Source: Amycolatopsis antarctica
GTDB lineage: Bacteria > Actinomycetota > Actinomycetes > Mycobacteriales > Pseudonocardiaceae
Length of the DNA stretch: 64,000 nt
Reading direction: 5' to 3'
NCBI RefSeq assembly: GCF_002262875.1
Contig: NZ_NKYE01000009.1
Span: 62,001 to 126,000, forward strand
How positions within the stretch are numbered: position 1 is the first letter of the stretch; each line of letters begins with the position of its first letter. The notes below the pieces were generated by a model. The model did no database searches, was not told where the DNA came from, and was given only the letters and a program-made list of their open reading frames with translations. The position numbers and the translations under genes are program-made. Of this stretch, positions 35,736 through 45,000 are shown piece by piece.

Positions 35736-36455
35736 GTGAGTAACAAGAAGGCTGGCCAGTCGCCGAGAACGCCGACGCCTGCGAACGGCGAGCTGAAGTC
35801 GGCGGCGGAGGGAGACGGCAGTGAAGACGGGCCCCAGGACCACTGGCTGTTCCTGGTCGATCCGCTGTGGGAGCCACCGGAGGACGACCGGGGCGCCCCA
35901 GCCGCGACTGAGACGGACGAAACCTATGCAGCCGCGGTGGCGATCGAGGGCGAGGAAGACGGCGAAGTGCAGATGCCTCCGCAGGAGGCCGTCGTCGGTG
36001 GGTGGCTGGTGGATGGGGACGGCAACACCGGCCGGTTCCACCCCAACCCGGACTACGTACCGTCGTCGCCGGAATCCCCGACGGATCCGGTCGACGCGGC
36101 GTTGCTGCGAGTGGCCGACGGGGAATCGCCGGTGGACGAACTGCTGGAGGTGCTCGCTGGCGGACGGTACGGCGTCGCGGTGAACGAGCAGGACCAGCCG
36201 CTGCGGCTTTCTTCCCCGGACGACGTCATGTCGCTGCTGGTCACAACGGCGCCGGCGCGGAGGTTCGGCGTCGCCGAGGTCGAGCACTGGCGCGACGTGA
36301 CGGCGTCGGAGCTGGCGGAGCTGGTCGGCGAGTATCAGGTCGATCTGCTGGTCAACCCGGCTGGGCCCGCGACGATCCGCTTGCTCGGTGAGGTCTTCGT
36401 CGCGCAGGTGACCGAGACCCCGGCGGAGCGTCCAGAAATCGTGGAGGATCTGTGA
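35736..36455 (+). CDS. Type VII secretion system-associated protein
   Basis: A 239-aa acidic protein. Residues ~1-85 are low-complexity and Glu/Asp/Pro-rich. The motif VGGWLVDGDGNTGRFHPNPDYVPSS-like (about 88-113) is the hallmark of proteins annotated as type VII secretion system-associated in actinobacteria. They are found beside giant 'lonely Cys' proteins (recalled family knowledge, not searched). The C-terminal half resembles a SseB-like fold (VEHWRDVTASELAELVGEYQVDLLVNPAG). GTG at 35736 has a strong GGAGGGAG upstream. It is the first gene of the locus ending in the giant ORF, and may be a chaperone or adaptor. Confidence 0.8.
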   Translation: MSNKKAGQSPRTPTPANGELKSAAEGDGSEDGPQDHWLFLVDPLWEPPEDDRGAPAATETDETYAAAVAIEGEEDGEVQMPPQEAVVGGWLVDGDGNTGRFHPNPDYVPSSPESPTDPVDAALLRVADGESPVDELLEVLAGGRYGVAVNEQDQPLRLSSPDDVMSLLVTTAPARRFGVAEVEHWRDVTASELAELVGEYQVDLLVNPAGPATIRLLGEVFVAQVTETPAERPEIVEDL

Positions 36456-36512
36456 AGTCTCGTGCGGAGACTGACGGTGTCATCACCGGCTCAGCCCACA
36501 TGAGGAGGCCTC

Positions 36513-37148
36513 GTGGAATCCGTCACCGTTGCCGTCGACGCCCTTGATCCGATCACCCGGTCCGGGGTGCCCGCGGTGCTTACCGGAAACCCTTACCTCC
36601 GGCTGCTGCCCGACGCGGAGAAGGGCTCGGCGGACGTGCTCGTCTTCGTCCGCCCGGTGGTGACCGACGAAACGCTCGTCGAAATCCGTGATGCCCGCGA
36701 CCGGGCGACGGTGGAGGGGGGACAGCGGATCGTGCTGGTCACCAACCACTTCAGGCGTACCGACCTAATGATCGCCATCGAGAGCGGAGTGCTGGCCATC
36801 CTGCCTCGGCGAGAGGCCGTCGCGGCCAGGTTGATCCCGGTGATCGTCCACGCGAAGCAGGGCGTGGCCGATCTGCCGCCGCAACTGCAGGGGCAGTTGC
36901 TTACCCAGCTGAACAGGCTCCGCCGCGAGGTCCTGGAACCCATCGGGCTGACCCTGTCGGGCCTGGCCGAACGCGAGCAGAGCGTAATGCGACTGGTCGC
37001 CGAGGGCCTCGGCACCGCGGACATCGCCGAGCAACTGCGGTACTCCGAGCGCACCGTGAAGAACATCCTGTACGGCATGATGAACCGCCTGAACTTGAGC
37101 AACCGTGCGCACGCGGTGGCCTATGCCATCCGGGTCAAGGCGATCTGA
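36513..37148 (+). CDS. LuxR-type regulator with non-canonical receiver
   Basis: The 211-aa protein has a C-terminal LuxR/NarL helix-turn-helix (LSGLAEREQSVMRLVAEGLGTADIAEQLRYSERTVKNILYGMMNRLNL, ~148-196). The N-terminal ~120 residues follow the receiver fold, but the strand that should carry the phospho-accepting Asp reads ADVLVFVRPVV. Phosphorylation is therefore unlikely, and another signal may control it. GTG at 36513 follows GAGGAGG. It sits 57 nt after the T7SS-associated gene and probably regulates this locus. Confidence 0.88.
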   Translation: MESVTVAVDALDPITRSGVPAVLTGNPYLRLLPDAEKGSADVLVFVRPVVTDETLVEIRDARDRATVEGGQRIVLVTNHFRRTDLMIAIESGVLAILPRREAVAARLIPVIVHAKQGVADLPPQLQGQLLTQLNRLRREVLEPIGLTLSGLAEREQSVMRLVAEGLGTADIAEQLRYSERTVKNILYGMMNRLNLSNRAHAVAYAIRVKAI

Positions 37149-37297
37149 GCTGCGGGTTCGCGCCGTCTCGTCAGGGAACTTCTGTACCAGGGTGCGAGTA
37201 GGGCCGGGCAGCGTTGCGTGTTTGGAGCGCAGGGGTTGGCAGAGACTGTGGACATCATGTTGCGAAACGTCTTCGACCTGGCTAGACGGGAGGCTTG

Positions 37298-37762
37298 ATG
37301 TCGTACGAGATGAAGATCCGAGAGCTGATGGCCGACTATCACCGGCAACGCGCCTCGCTCGCCGAGATGCAACACCGGATGAAGGAAACAGTCGGTACGG
37401 CCGTCGCGCCGAGGCAGGCCGCGAAGGCCACGGTCAACGCGAACGGGGAGCTCGCTGAACTCACGTTTCCCACCAACGCCTACAAGAGCATGGCGCCGAA
37501 GGAACTGTCGACGATGTTGCTGAAGGTCATCGGCGATGCTCGTGTGGACGCGATGAGGTCGGTCACCGGGATGATCGGTGCGCAGCTCGGCGACGGCAGC
37601 GAGACCATTTCGGACCTGCTCGGCCCCGATGCCGACATCACCAAGCTGATCACGAGCGACTCGTTGATGGCACCGGAGGTTCGCGAGTACCTGGGTGGCG
37701 ACGCGGTGCGGCTCGACCAGGAGGCGGCGAGCGCGGAGGAGGAATCGTGGCCGAAGAAGTAA
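37298..37762 (+). CDS. YbaB/EbfC-family nucleoid-associated protein
   Basis: A 154-aa protein with the YbaB layout: a long N-terminal helix (MKIRELMADYHRQRASLAEMQHRM), a beta-hairpin (AKATVNANGELAELTFP) and a C-terminal helix (LSTMLLKVIGDARVDAMRSV). YbaB proteins bind DNA as dimers. In actinobacterial T7SS loci they recur beside WXG100 genes, where they may instead act as substrate partners. ATG at 37298 follows ACGGGAGG; TTG at 37295 is less likely. Its 3' end overlaps the WXG100-like gene by 16 nt, so the two are coupled. Confidence 0.85.
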   Translation: MSYEMKIRELMADYHRQRASLAEMQHRMKETVGTAVAPRQAAKATVNANGELAELTFPTNAYKSMAPKELSTMLLKVIGDARVDAMRSVTGMIGAQLGDGSETISDLLGPDADITKLITSDSLMAPEVREYLGGDAVRLDQEAASAEEESWPKK

Positions 37763-38136
37763 GGGTCGACACGGACCGGCTCGCCACCGTGCCGGAGGCT
37801 CTTCGTCAGGCGAACGCGCTGGTGCAGGACTTCCAATCCGCGGTACGGCGGCTGGCCGCGGGCACGACGGCGATGTTCGGCGCGGAGGGCACGATGCGTG
37901 CCGCCCAGGACAAGTACGACGAGGCCTGCGCGAGCTTGGCTGAGGTCGCCGAGAACCTGGAGGCCGTGGTCAACGAGTCCGCGCGCCGGATCAACGACGT
38001 TCAGCGCAACTACGTGCGGACGGACGCCCAATCCGTCGCCTTGGCCGACGACGCGGCGCGCGGCATTGCCGACGCGACACCGGGCGTCGACGGCCCCAAC
38101 CGCGGCGCTGTCAACCCTGGCCGCGTCACGCGGTAA
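37747..38136 (+). CDS. WXG100-like small helical secreted protein
   Basis: A 129-aa protein forming two long helices (VPEALRQANALVQDFQSAVRRLA and MRAAQDKYDEACASLAEVAENLEAVVNESARRINDVQRNY) separated by a turn. In WXG100 proteins this turn holds Trp-x-Gly; here it reads MFGAEG. The YxxxD/E-like export signal may be in DKYDEA. Such proteins dimerise and leave the cell through the type VII apparatus. GTG at 37747 lies inside the end of the YbaB gene. Its proximity to the giant ORF suggests it helps to export that product. Confidence 0.8.
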   Translation: MAEEVRVDTDRLATVPEALRQANALVQDFQSAVRRLAAGTTAMFGAEGTMRAAQDKYDEACASLAEVAENLEAVVNESARRINDVQRNYVRTDAQSVALADDAARGIADATPGVDGPNRGAVNPGRVTR

Positions 38137-38159
38137 ACACGGATCGTTTCTCGCGTCCC

Positions 38160-38184
38160 GGCGGCGTCACCCCTCGACGCCGCC
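38160..38184 (+). terminator. Hairpin between WXG100-like gene and giant ORF
   Basis: GGCGGCGTC pairs perfectly with GACGCCGCC across a 7-nt loop, 23 nt after the WXG100-like stop. If it terminates, the giant gene must have its own promoter in the short gap to 38217. Confidence 0.65.
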
Positions 38185-38216
38185 GTAACGCGTCTCTCAT
38201 CGATGGTGGGGTGTGA

Positions 38217-39050
38217 GTGGTGTCGGGTCCAGTGGATGGGGGTGGTGGTTCTGAGTGGGGGTGGGCGCAGCCGTTTTTTTTGATGACGATGGGTCAGCGG
38301 TTGCCGGAAGGTTCAGTGGGGGAGTTGCGGCGTCGTGGGGTGGTGTGGGGTGAGTTGGTGGGTGGGCTGGGTGGGTTGGTGGGAGTTGCAGATGTGACGG
38401 ATGGGGTGTTGGGAGAGGCGTTGGTGGGGGATGTGGGGGATGAGGTGCGGGGGTTTGTGCGGCGCTTGGGTGAGGTGGGTCCTGGGTTGGTGGGGGCGGT
38501 GGGGGGGTTGGGGAGGTTGTTGGGTGAGGTGGCGGTGGAGTTGGAGCATGGTTTGTGGGCCTTGTTGGTGGAGTTGATGTTGTTGGCAGTGGAGGTGGCG
38601 CGGGCGGTGTCGATGGCGGTGGCGACGTTGGGAGCGAGTTTGGTGGGGTTGGGGGCGCGGGTTGCGGCTGCTCGGGTGTCGATGATGGCGGTGTTGCGGC
38701 GGATGGCGTTGGTGGGAATGGGTGAGGTGGTGGAGGAAGTGGTGCTGGATGTGGGGGTGCAGGTGGCGCAGTTGTTGTCGGGTGGGCGTTCGGGGATGTC
38801 GGGGCAGAGCGTGGGGATGTCGGCGTTGGGTGGTGGGTTGGGTGGTGGTGTTGCTGGTGGGTTGCGGGATGTGGTGGGTCGGGTGGTGGGTCGGGGGTTG
38901 TCTGGTCGGTCGGGGGAGGTGGTTTCCAGTGCAGTGACGGAGGCTGGGGCGGAGGTTGTTGCTGGTGGGGTGTTGGGGGGTGGTGATGTGGGGTGGGGTG
39001 CGGTGTCGGGGGTGACGACGGGTGCTGTGGGTGGTGTTGCTGGTTGGGGA
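38217..39050 (+). other. Extreme G-over-C strand bias in the N-terminal coding part of the giant ORF
   Basis: The plus strand here is almost free of C and full of GTG, TTG, GGG and GGT codons, with many G runs of four to seven (for example 38500-38506) and a T8 run at 38274-38281. The bias stops abruptly at about 39050, where C-ending codons return. It encodes the WXG100/CpnT-like helical domain. Origin by transfer or mutational bias is possible; the G runs could form quadruplexes. Confidence 0.9.
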
Positions 39051-42000
39051 GACCTGCGCGACATCACCGTCCCCGACGTCGACCTCCCAGACACCACCAG
39101 CACCAACGACGCTGAGGGCGCGACAACAGCGACCGGCACCACCGGAATCGCAGACACCATCGCAGGCAGCGCTACGGCGGCTGCTCTCCCTGCTGGCCGG
39201 ACATCCGGTGATGGAGCCGCCAGTCCAGCCACCACGCAGCACGCGACCGCGCGCACACTCGGGGCGGCACAACACACCGGTGCATCGCAAGACAGCGAAA
39301 CGTCGCAAGAACCGAGGGCGCCACACGAGGCGGCCGGGGTACAGGAGACCGGGAGTCCGATCCGGCAGACACCTTCCGCCGAAGCCACCCACCGACAAGC
39401 AGCCACGATCCCCGACACAGCCTTCACAACCTCCGAAGTGACGAACTCCTCGGTCACCTCGGACACCGTGTCGGAGCGGGGGTTCGAGTGGTCGGGCTCC
39501 AAAGCATCGTCGGAGCCGACTGACGCCTCGTCGATGCGCACGCCCGTCGACGAGGTACCTGACGAGACCATCGGCCAGGCGCCTGAGCGTCTGAGCACCG
39601 CCGTCTCGACCGCCGCACCCGAAGACGTAGCGGACCAACGACCGGAGCCGCAAGAAGACAGCGCCGTTCGCGACGGCTCACATCACCGCGACGTCCGCGG
39701 CGCCGTCGTCCAGGACGTGACCGACGCTCCGGTCGTGGGCGCGTTCGCTGGCACGCAGCCGGGCCAGGTGGGATCGACAGCACCGCCGCCGAACACCGTG
39801 GCCCCGGCAGGCGCACCGCAGGCATCCACACCGCAGGCATCCACACCGCAGGCGGCGGCGCCGCAGGAGCCAGGTTCATCGCGCAACACGGCGTTGCCCG
39901 GGTCGGTCCGCACGACGCGGGACCGGGCCAGCGTGGACAGCTCGACGCGTGTCGTGACCGACTTCTTGTCGACGGAAGCCGACGCGCCGGACGCGACGAC
40001 AGTGGGCAAGCACGAGAGCCCGGCCGTCGAGGATCTGGTTTCGACGGCGGCGGCCATCCCCAACCGGGCAACCCCGGGCGAACGAGCCGACGAGCGGGAG
40101 GCGATCAGCGAGCCGAACTGGCCCAGCCAGCAGCCGGACGCCGCACGAGCCGGTGGCGACCGGACCCCGATCGACCTAAGCGGGTTGTCCCTGGAGTCGG
40201 GCGAACCGGCCCGACCGGTCTCCGTGGCGCACGGGTTCACCGCCTTGACCGACCTGCGCGGGCGCGTGATCGGTGCGGTGCGATCCACCCGCGGTGACAA
40301 CCAGTTCGTGGTAGCTGCCCAGCGGATGTTGCGCAACCCGCCGGTCAGTCTCGCCGTCCGAGTCCGCGGCCCGAGGGGGGACCGCGAGAGACATCGACCG
40401 TTGCAGCCCGACGCCTTCTTCCTCGTCTTGGACGAGGACACGTCCATGGGCGCTCGCGCGCTCGCCGATGGTCTTGCCGCGCAGGCGAATCCGCCACTAC
40501 GAGCATTTGGTTCCGTCGTGCTGATGCGCGCCGCCGCAGGCATCGACGCGGGGCCGTACGGATTTGCCAGGTCGTTCCAGCGGGCGTTGGCGCTCCTGCA
40601 CGGCGTGAATTTGCCGGTGTACGCGCCTACCGAGTCCCTCGGACCGGATGGCGGCACGGTGCTGGAGCGCGGGCGGTGGCGTCGATTTGACCACGGGGCC
40701 GAGACGCGTGCCGAACAGGAGCGGCTGAGTTCGGTGTCGCAGCCCGGGCTGACCTGGCAGACGCAGCGGCTGGAAGGCCCGGACGGCCGTCGGTCCGGCC
40801 TGTTGTTCTACGCAGAGGCGGACTCACGCACGGCCGGGGTGGTCGATATCGCCTCTGGCTACCGGTATGGGCAGACGGGCGAGCCAGGGGGCCTGCGGTC
40901 CAACGCGTTGCTGGTGTTCGTGGACGTGGACGAGTACGGCAGGTTCTTGGTGCACACGCCTGCGGGCAGTGTCGTTCCTCAGCCGGGCGGGGCGTTCGCC
41001 GACATCGTGATGGAGCATGATCCGGATCCGGAGCGGATCTGGGACGCCATCGTTCTGGTCGCCCCGTACGCCGCCGACATCGCGAACTCCGGAGTCTCGG
41101 AGTTTGCCCACGTTTACCACACCGTCTACGGCAGGACGGTGGACGTCGTGGCGCCTTCCGGCCCGGTCGGCCTTGACGTCAACGCTGGCCGCATGGAACT
41201 GAGTGACACCGAATGGACGATGGTGTCCGCAACGCCTGCGAAGGCCGACGATCGGCGTCTGCGGGTTACTCCGGTGCACGACGCCGCGGGCCGACAAGTC
41301 GGCGCGTACCTGCACGTACACGGCGACTACGCCGTGTACGACGCTATGGTCCGATCGCGAGCGTCTGACGAAGTCCAGCCGTGGCGCACCATGCCCGGGT
41401 ATCCGCCCCAAGCTGTCGTCGGGTACGCGGAAGCACGCCTTGACAGCATCGCGGAGCGACGCCGAGCGCCCTGGGTCAACGATCTCGGGACGGCCGACCC
41501 GTACACCGTCGCGTTCCGCGGTGACGTGGTGCGGTTGGAAGTGGTCGACTCAAACGGCACGTCGATCGCGCAGTTGACCGGCGGCAGTCTGGCCGGGCTG
41601 CTGCGTGAACGCGGGATGCTCTTTCACGCGGACGCCCGGAAGGCGCTGGCCCTGATTGCGGCCAACAGTCCTCGGATGGGTGGTGATCCGGAGTACGCGG
41701 AGGCGGCGCAGTTCCAACGGGCACTGGCGGGATATGGCATCGACCGTCCGGTCTATGTCGCCACGTCATACGCGCGGATCTCCAGCACACACAACGTCCG
41801 GCTGTTGTTCACCGGCCCCGGTGTCTTCCGTCGTATGCACGCCGCGGACGCCGACCGTGCCCGGCAGGCACGGCAGGGTCTCACGGTGGCTCGTGGGTTC
41901 CCTGACGCCGCCAGTCTGCGTACTACGGTCAGGTCCCTCGTCGCGCAACTGAACCCGACGGACCCGAACGTGTTCGGTTCCTATCTGGGGGAGGTCGGCT

Positions 42001-45000
42001 CGGTTCTCGGCGACTCCGACGTCGCCCGCCGTCTACCGGACATGCTGCGTTCCGGCGGAACCGTCGTCCGGCTGCAGGCCGTGCCACCTGATCCGCTGAC
42101 CGACCTGGACCTCGTCGTCGAGGTCGTCGGAGTGGGTGCGCCGCGTCGTGCTCAGGCCGACCAGTCGCACAAGGTGAGCGAACACGAGCTGTGGTCACCA
42201 CGCGGTACGCAGGAGACAGTCACGCTGACCGAGGGGGCCGGCGGACGCATCGTCCAGGCGCACGACGTGCGGTTCCGGGTCAGGATCGCGTCGGTCGGCG
42301 AGCAGGACAGACCGGTCCAGGTCCGGGAGGCCGAGGCGACGGTCCCGATGTGGCTGTCGCACGTCGAGCGGCGTGCGGACCCCGGCGAGTCCCCTCAGTT
42401 GCGATCCTCGACCGTGGTTGGCACCGAGGTCGCCGGGCTCTCCCCGTTGTTCGGTGCGTTGTCGATGGCGCTGGACCTGACCGATCCGACGGCTATTGCC
42501 GCGGTGAGCCACTGGCTGGCCGGGATGGAGTCCGGCAGGCGAGCACGCGACCTGCTCGAGGGCCACCCCGTCAGCGAACGTTTCGGGCCGCCTGAGCAGG
42601 CCAGTGGAACCATCAGGATGGCCTTCGCCCCGAACGTGAATCCGGAGCAGGGTGGTGCCGTGACGGCGGCGACCGCCACACGAACCAGCCACACGATGAC
42701 CGGACACGACGGCGCACACGCCGTGGGCTGGGTCGGGCCGGTGGCCCTCGCACGGCACAGCCAGCGGTTTACCGCCATCTTCCATGTGACGCCGGTGGGT
42801 TCGGAGCAGTCACAGGAGTTGCGCGGGGCCGTCGAGGGCGTCGCCTGGCAGGCGGTCCGACGGCGCAGCTCCCCGCCCGCGCCTACCACCGTCATCGCGT
42901 CAGACCTCGATGCGCTACGGACCGAGGCCGCGTGGGTCCGAGCACACCACGTCGGCGTGGTGAGCAGCGTTGGTGTAGCGGAACGCGAACTGCGCAGAAT
43001 CGTCGTATCGGCCCGAATGACGCCCGTTCAGGCCGAGACCGTCGTGCGTGAGCTCGCGGATGCGATGCCGCGGCTGGTCAACGCCGACGGGGTGGCGGTG
43101 GCGGTCGGCAACCTCCGGGTGATTCCGACGGTCATCCCGGCCGCGAGGCCGCACCAAGCGCCCGCGCGGGATGAGTTCGTCGCCTATACCGACGTCGCTC
43201 GGGCGACCAGAAGAAGGTTCGGGGCCCAGCGGTGGACCTACGACCTGACGGTAGACGTACTGGCCCCGGGAGGGACGGCCAGGATCACGGTGCCGGACGC
43301 GGTCGAGATCGTCGCGCCACGACGGCACGAGGTCGAGCCGTTGATCGTCGCCGAGGGCGAGCCAGGGTGGCCGAGCGGGTCGGCGCGGCCGGTCGACTCG
43401 CCGCCCCGGCCGCCAGCGGAATCCTCGGGCGTGGATGTCCGCCGCGCCGACGGCGAACGGGTGCTGGCCGACGAGTCCTGGCGGCACAGTGACCGGACCG
43501 TCGACGACCCGGCGGCGGCGTGGGCACGGCACCCGCGGCCGGTGGACCCGGCGCGGATAGACGATGTGCGCGACCTGATGGAGCCAGCCCGGCACACCGC
43601 CGAGGCGGGCGGACTGCGCGACGACAGCGAGATCCAGGTCACCACGGACGGTGCCCGCCCGCGGCTGCGGCTCCGAGGCTGGCGAAGCCCGGTGGCTTTC
43701 GAGGTACGCAGGCTGGAGTTCCCCGGCCAGGGCGATGAGCCGGGCACGGTCGTGCAGGACCGCACCTTCCGACTGTATGTACACAACCCCGACCGCCTCG
43801 ACCTCACGACGTTCCGGGACGCGGCCCGCGAAGGCGCCGCCCGGATCTGGAACAACGGCTATGCGCTGCCGCGCGGCGACCAGTTGAACGTCCACATCGC
43901 GTTCACCGACGACCCCGACGAGGCGACCGGAACCATCACCGCCACGCGGCCCGGCACGGCGGTCAGCCAGACCCGGATTCCGGTCGACGCCACGCCGGCG
44001 CAGTTCGCGCACGAGATCGCCGGGCACTTCGGCGGACTGGACGACACGTACCTCGTCGCCCGGCCGGACGCGCCCGTCTTCCAGCACAGCAGAGGCAGGG
44101 TCGTCCGTCACCTCGACGGCGAGGTCGAGGTCGTCGGCCGGGGCCGCGTCGTGGACGATCGGGGGATCATGGGCGCGCGGGCCGGTCACCCGAGCGCCGC
44201 GGTCACCCCGGCGAACCTCTGGCTGCTGGACAAGCGCGGCCCCAGTCCTCAGTTCATCCGGCCCACGGTGATTGACCCGGACACCGGTCTGCCGGGCGAG
44301 CAGCCGGTGAACCCCAACGGCGGCGGCTCCCTCCGTTCAGCGCATGCCGCCGATCTGGTCGAAGACGGTCCCGAATGGCCCGGCGACGCTGTCGGCACCG
44401 TGCTGCTCGACGCCGACGGACGGCTGCACGGGGTGCATTTCTACCCGCCGGACAGCCGTGCGGCCCATGCGGCACGCAACCACTCCGTCACGTCGTCCGA
44501 GTCGATCTACGTGTTCGCGGGCGAGCACCACCTGGGGTTCGCGGTCCACGGGCCGGACGGGATGGTTGGCCAGGACGGCGCGCGGTTCGCGCACACCGTC
44601 ATGGCCGCGCTGCCCAGTGGCGCCGGCGGCCGGCCGCTGGCGCTGGTCGTTCAGCGCGCAGGCACCGGCCGCGACGCCGTCCTTCCGTCGCCGGCGGAGG
44701 ATTTCCAACGGACGCTGGCGACGTTCTACGCCGACGACCGGCAGGTTTCGGCGCTTGACGACTTTGACGTGTGGCAGTCGTTCTCGCAGAGATTCCCCGA
44801 GAGCGGGGCCGCGGTCTCGCCGCTGTACGCGCGAGGCAGGGCGGCGGGAGCCGTCTATCACGGCCGCGGTGCGGTGGCAGACCGGGTCGCCGCGATGCGC
44901 CTGGTGCAGGCCGCACCGAGCCGGCTGATGACCTTCGCGGACGGCGACAGCGGTGAGTCGGAGGTGACTGCCGCGCCCTGGGGCCCGGGCGATGATGCGT

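Noticed and set aside
38294-39653. Two overlapping long minus-strand frames encoding Thr/Pro/His/Asn-rich proteins.
   Set aside because: They mirror the G-rich skew of the giant gene start. The plus frame continues in phase with the rest of the giant ORF and matches a WXG100/CpnT-like N-terminus.
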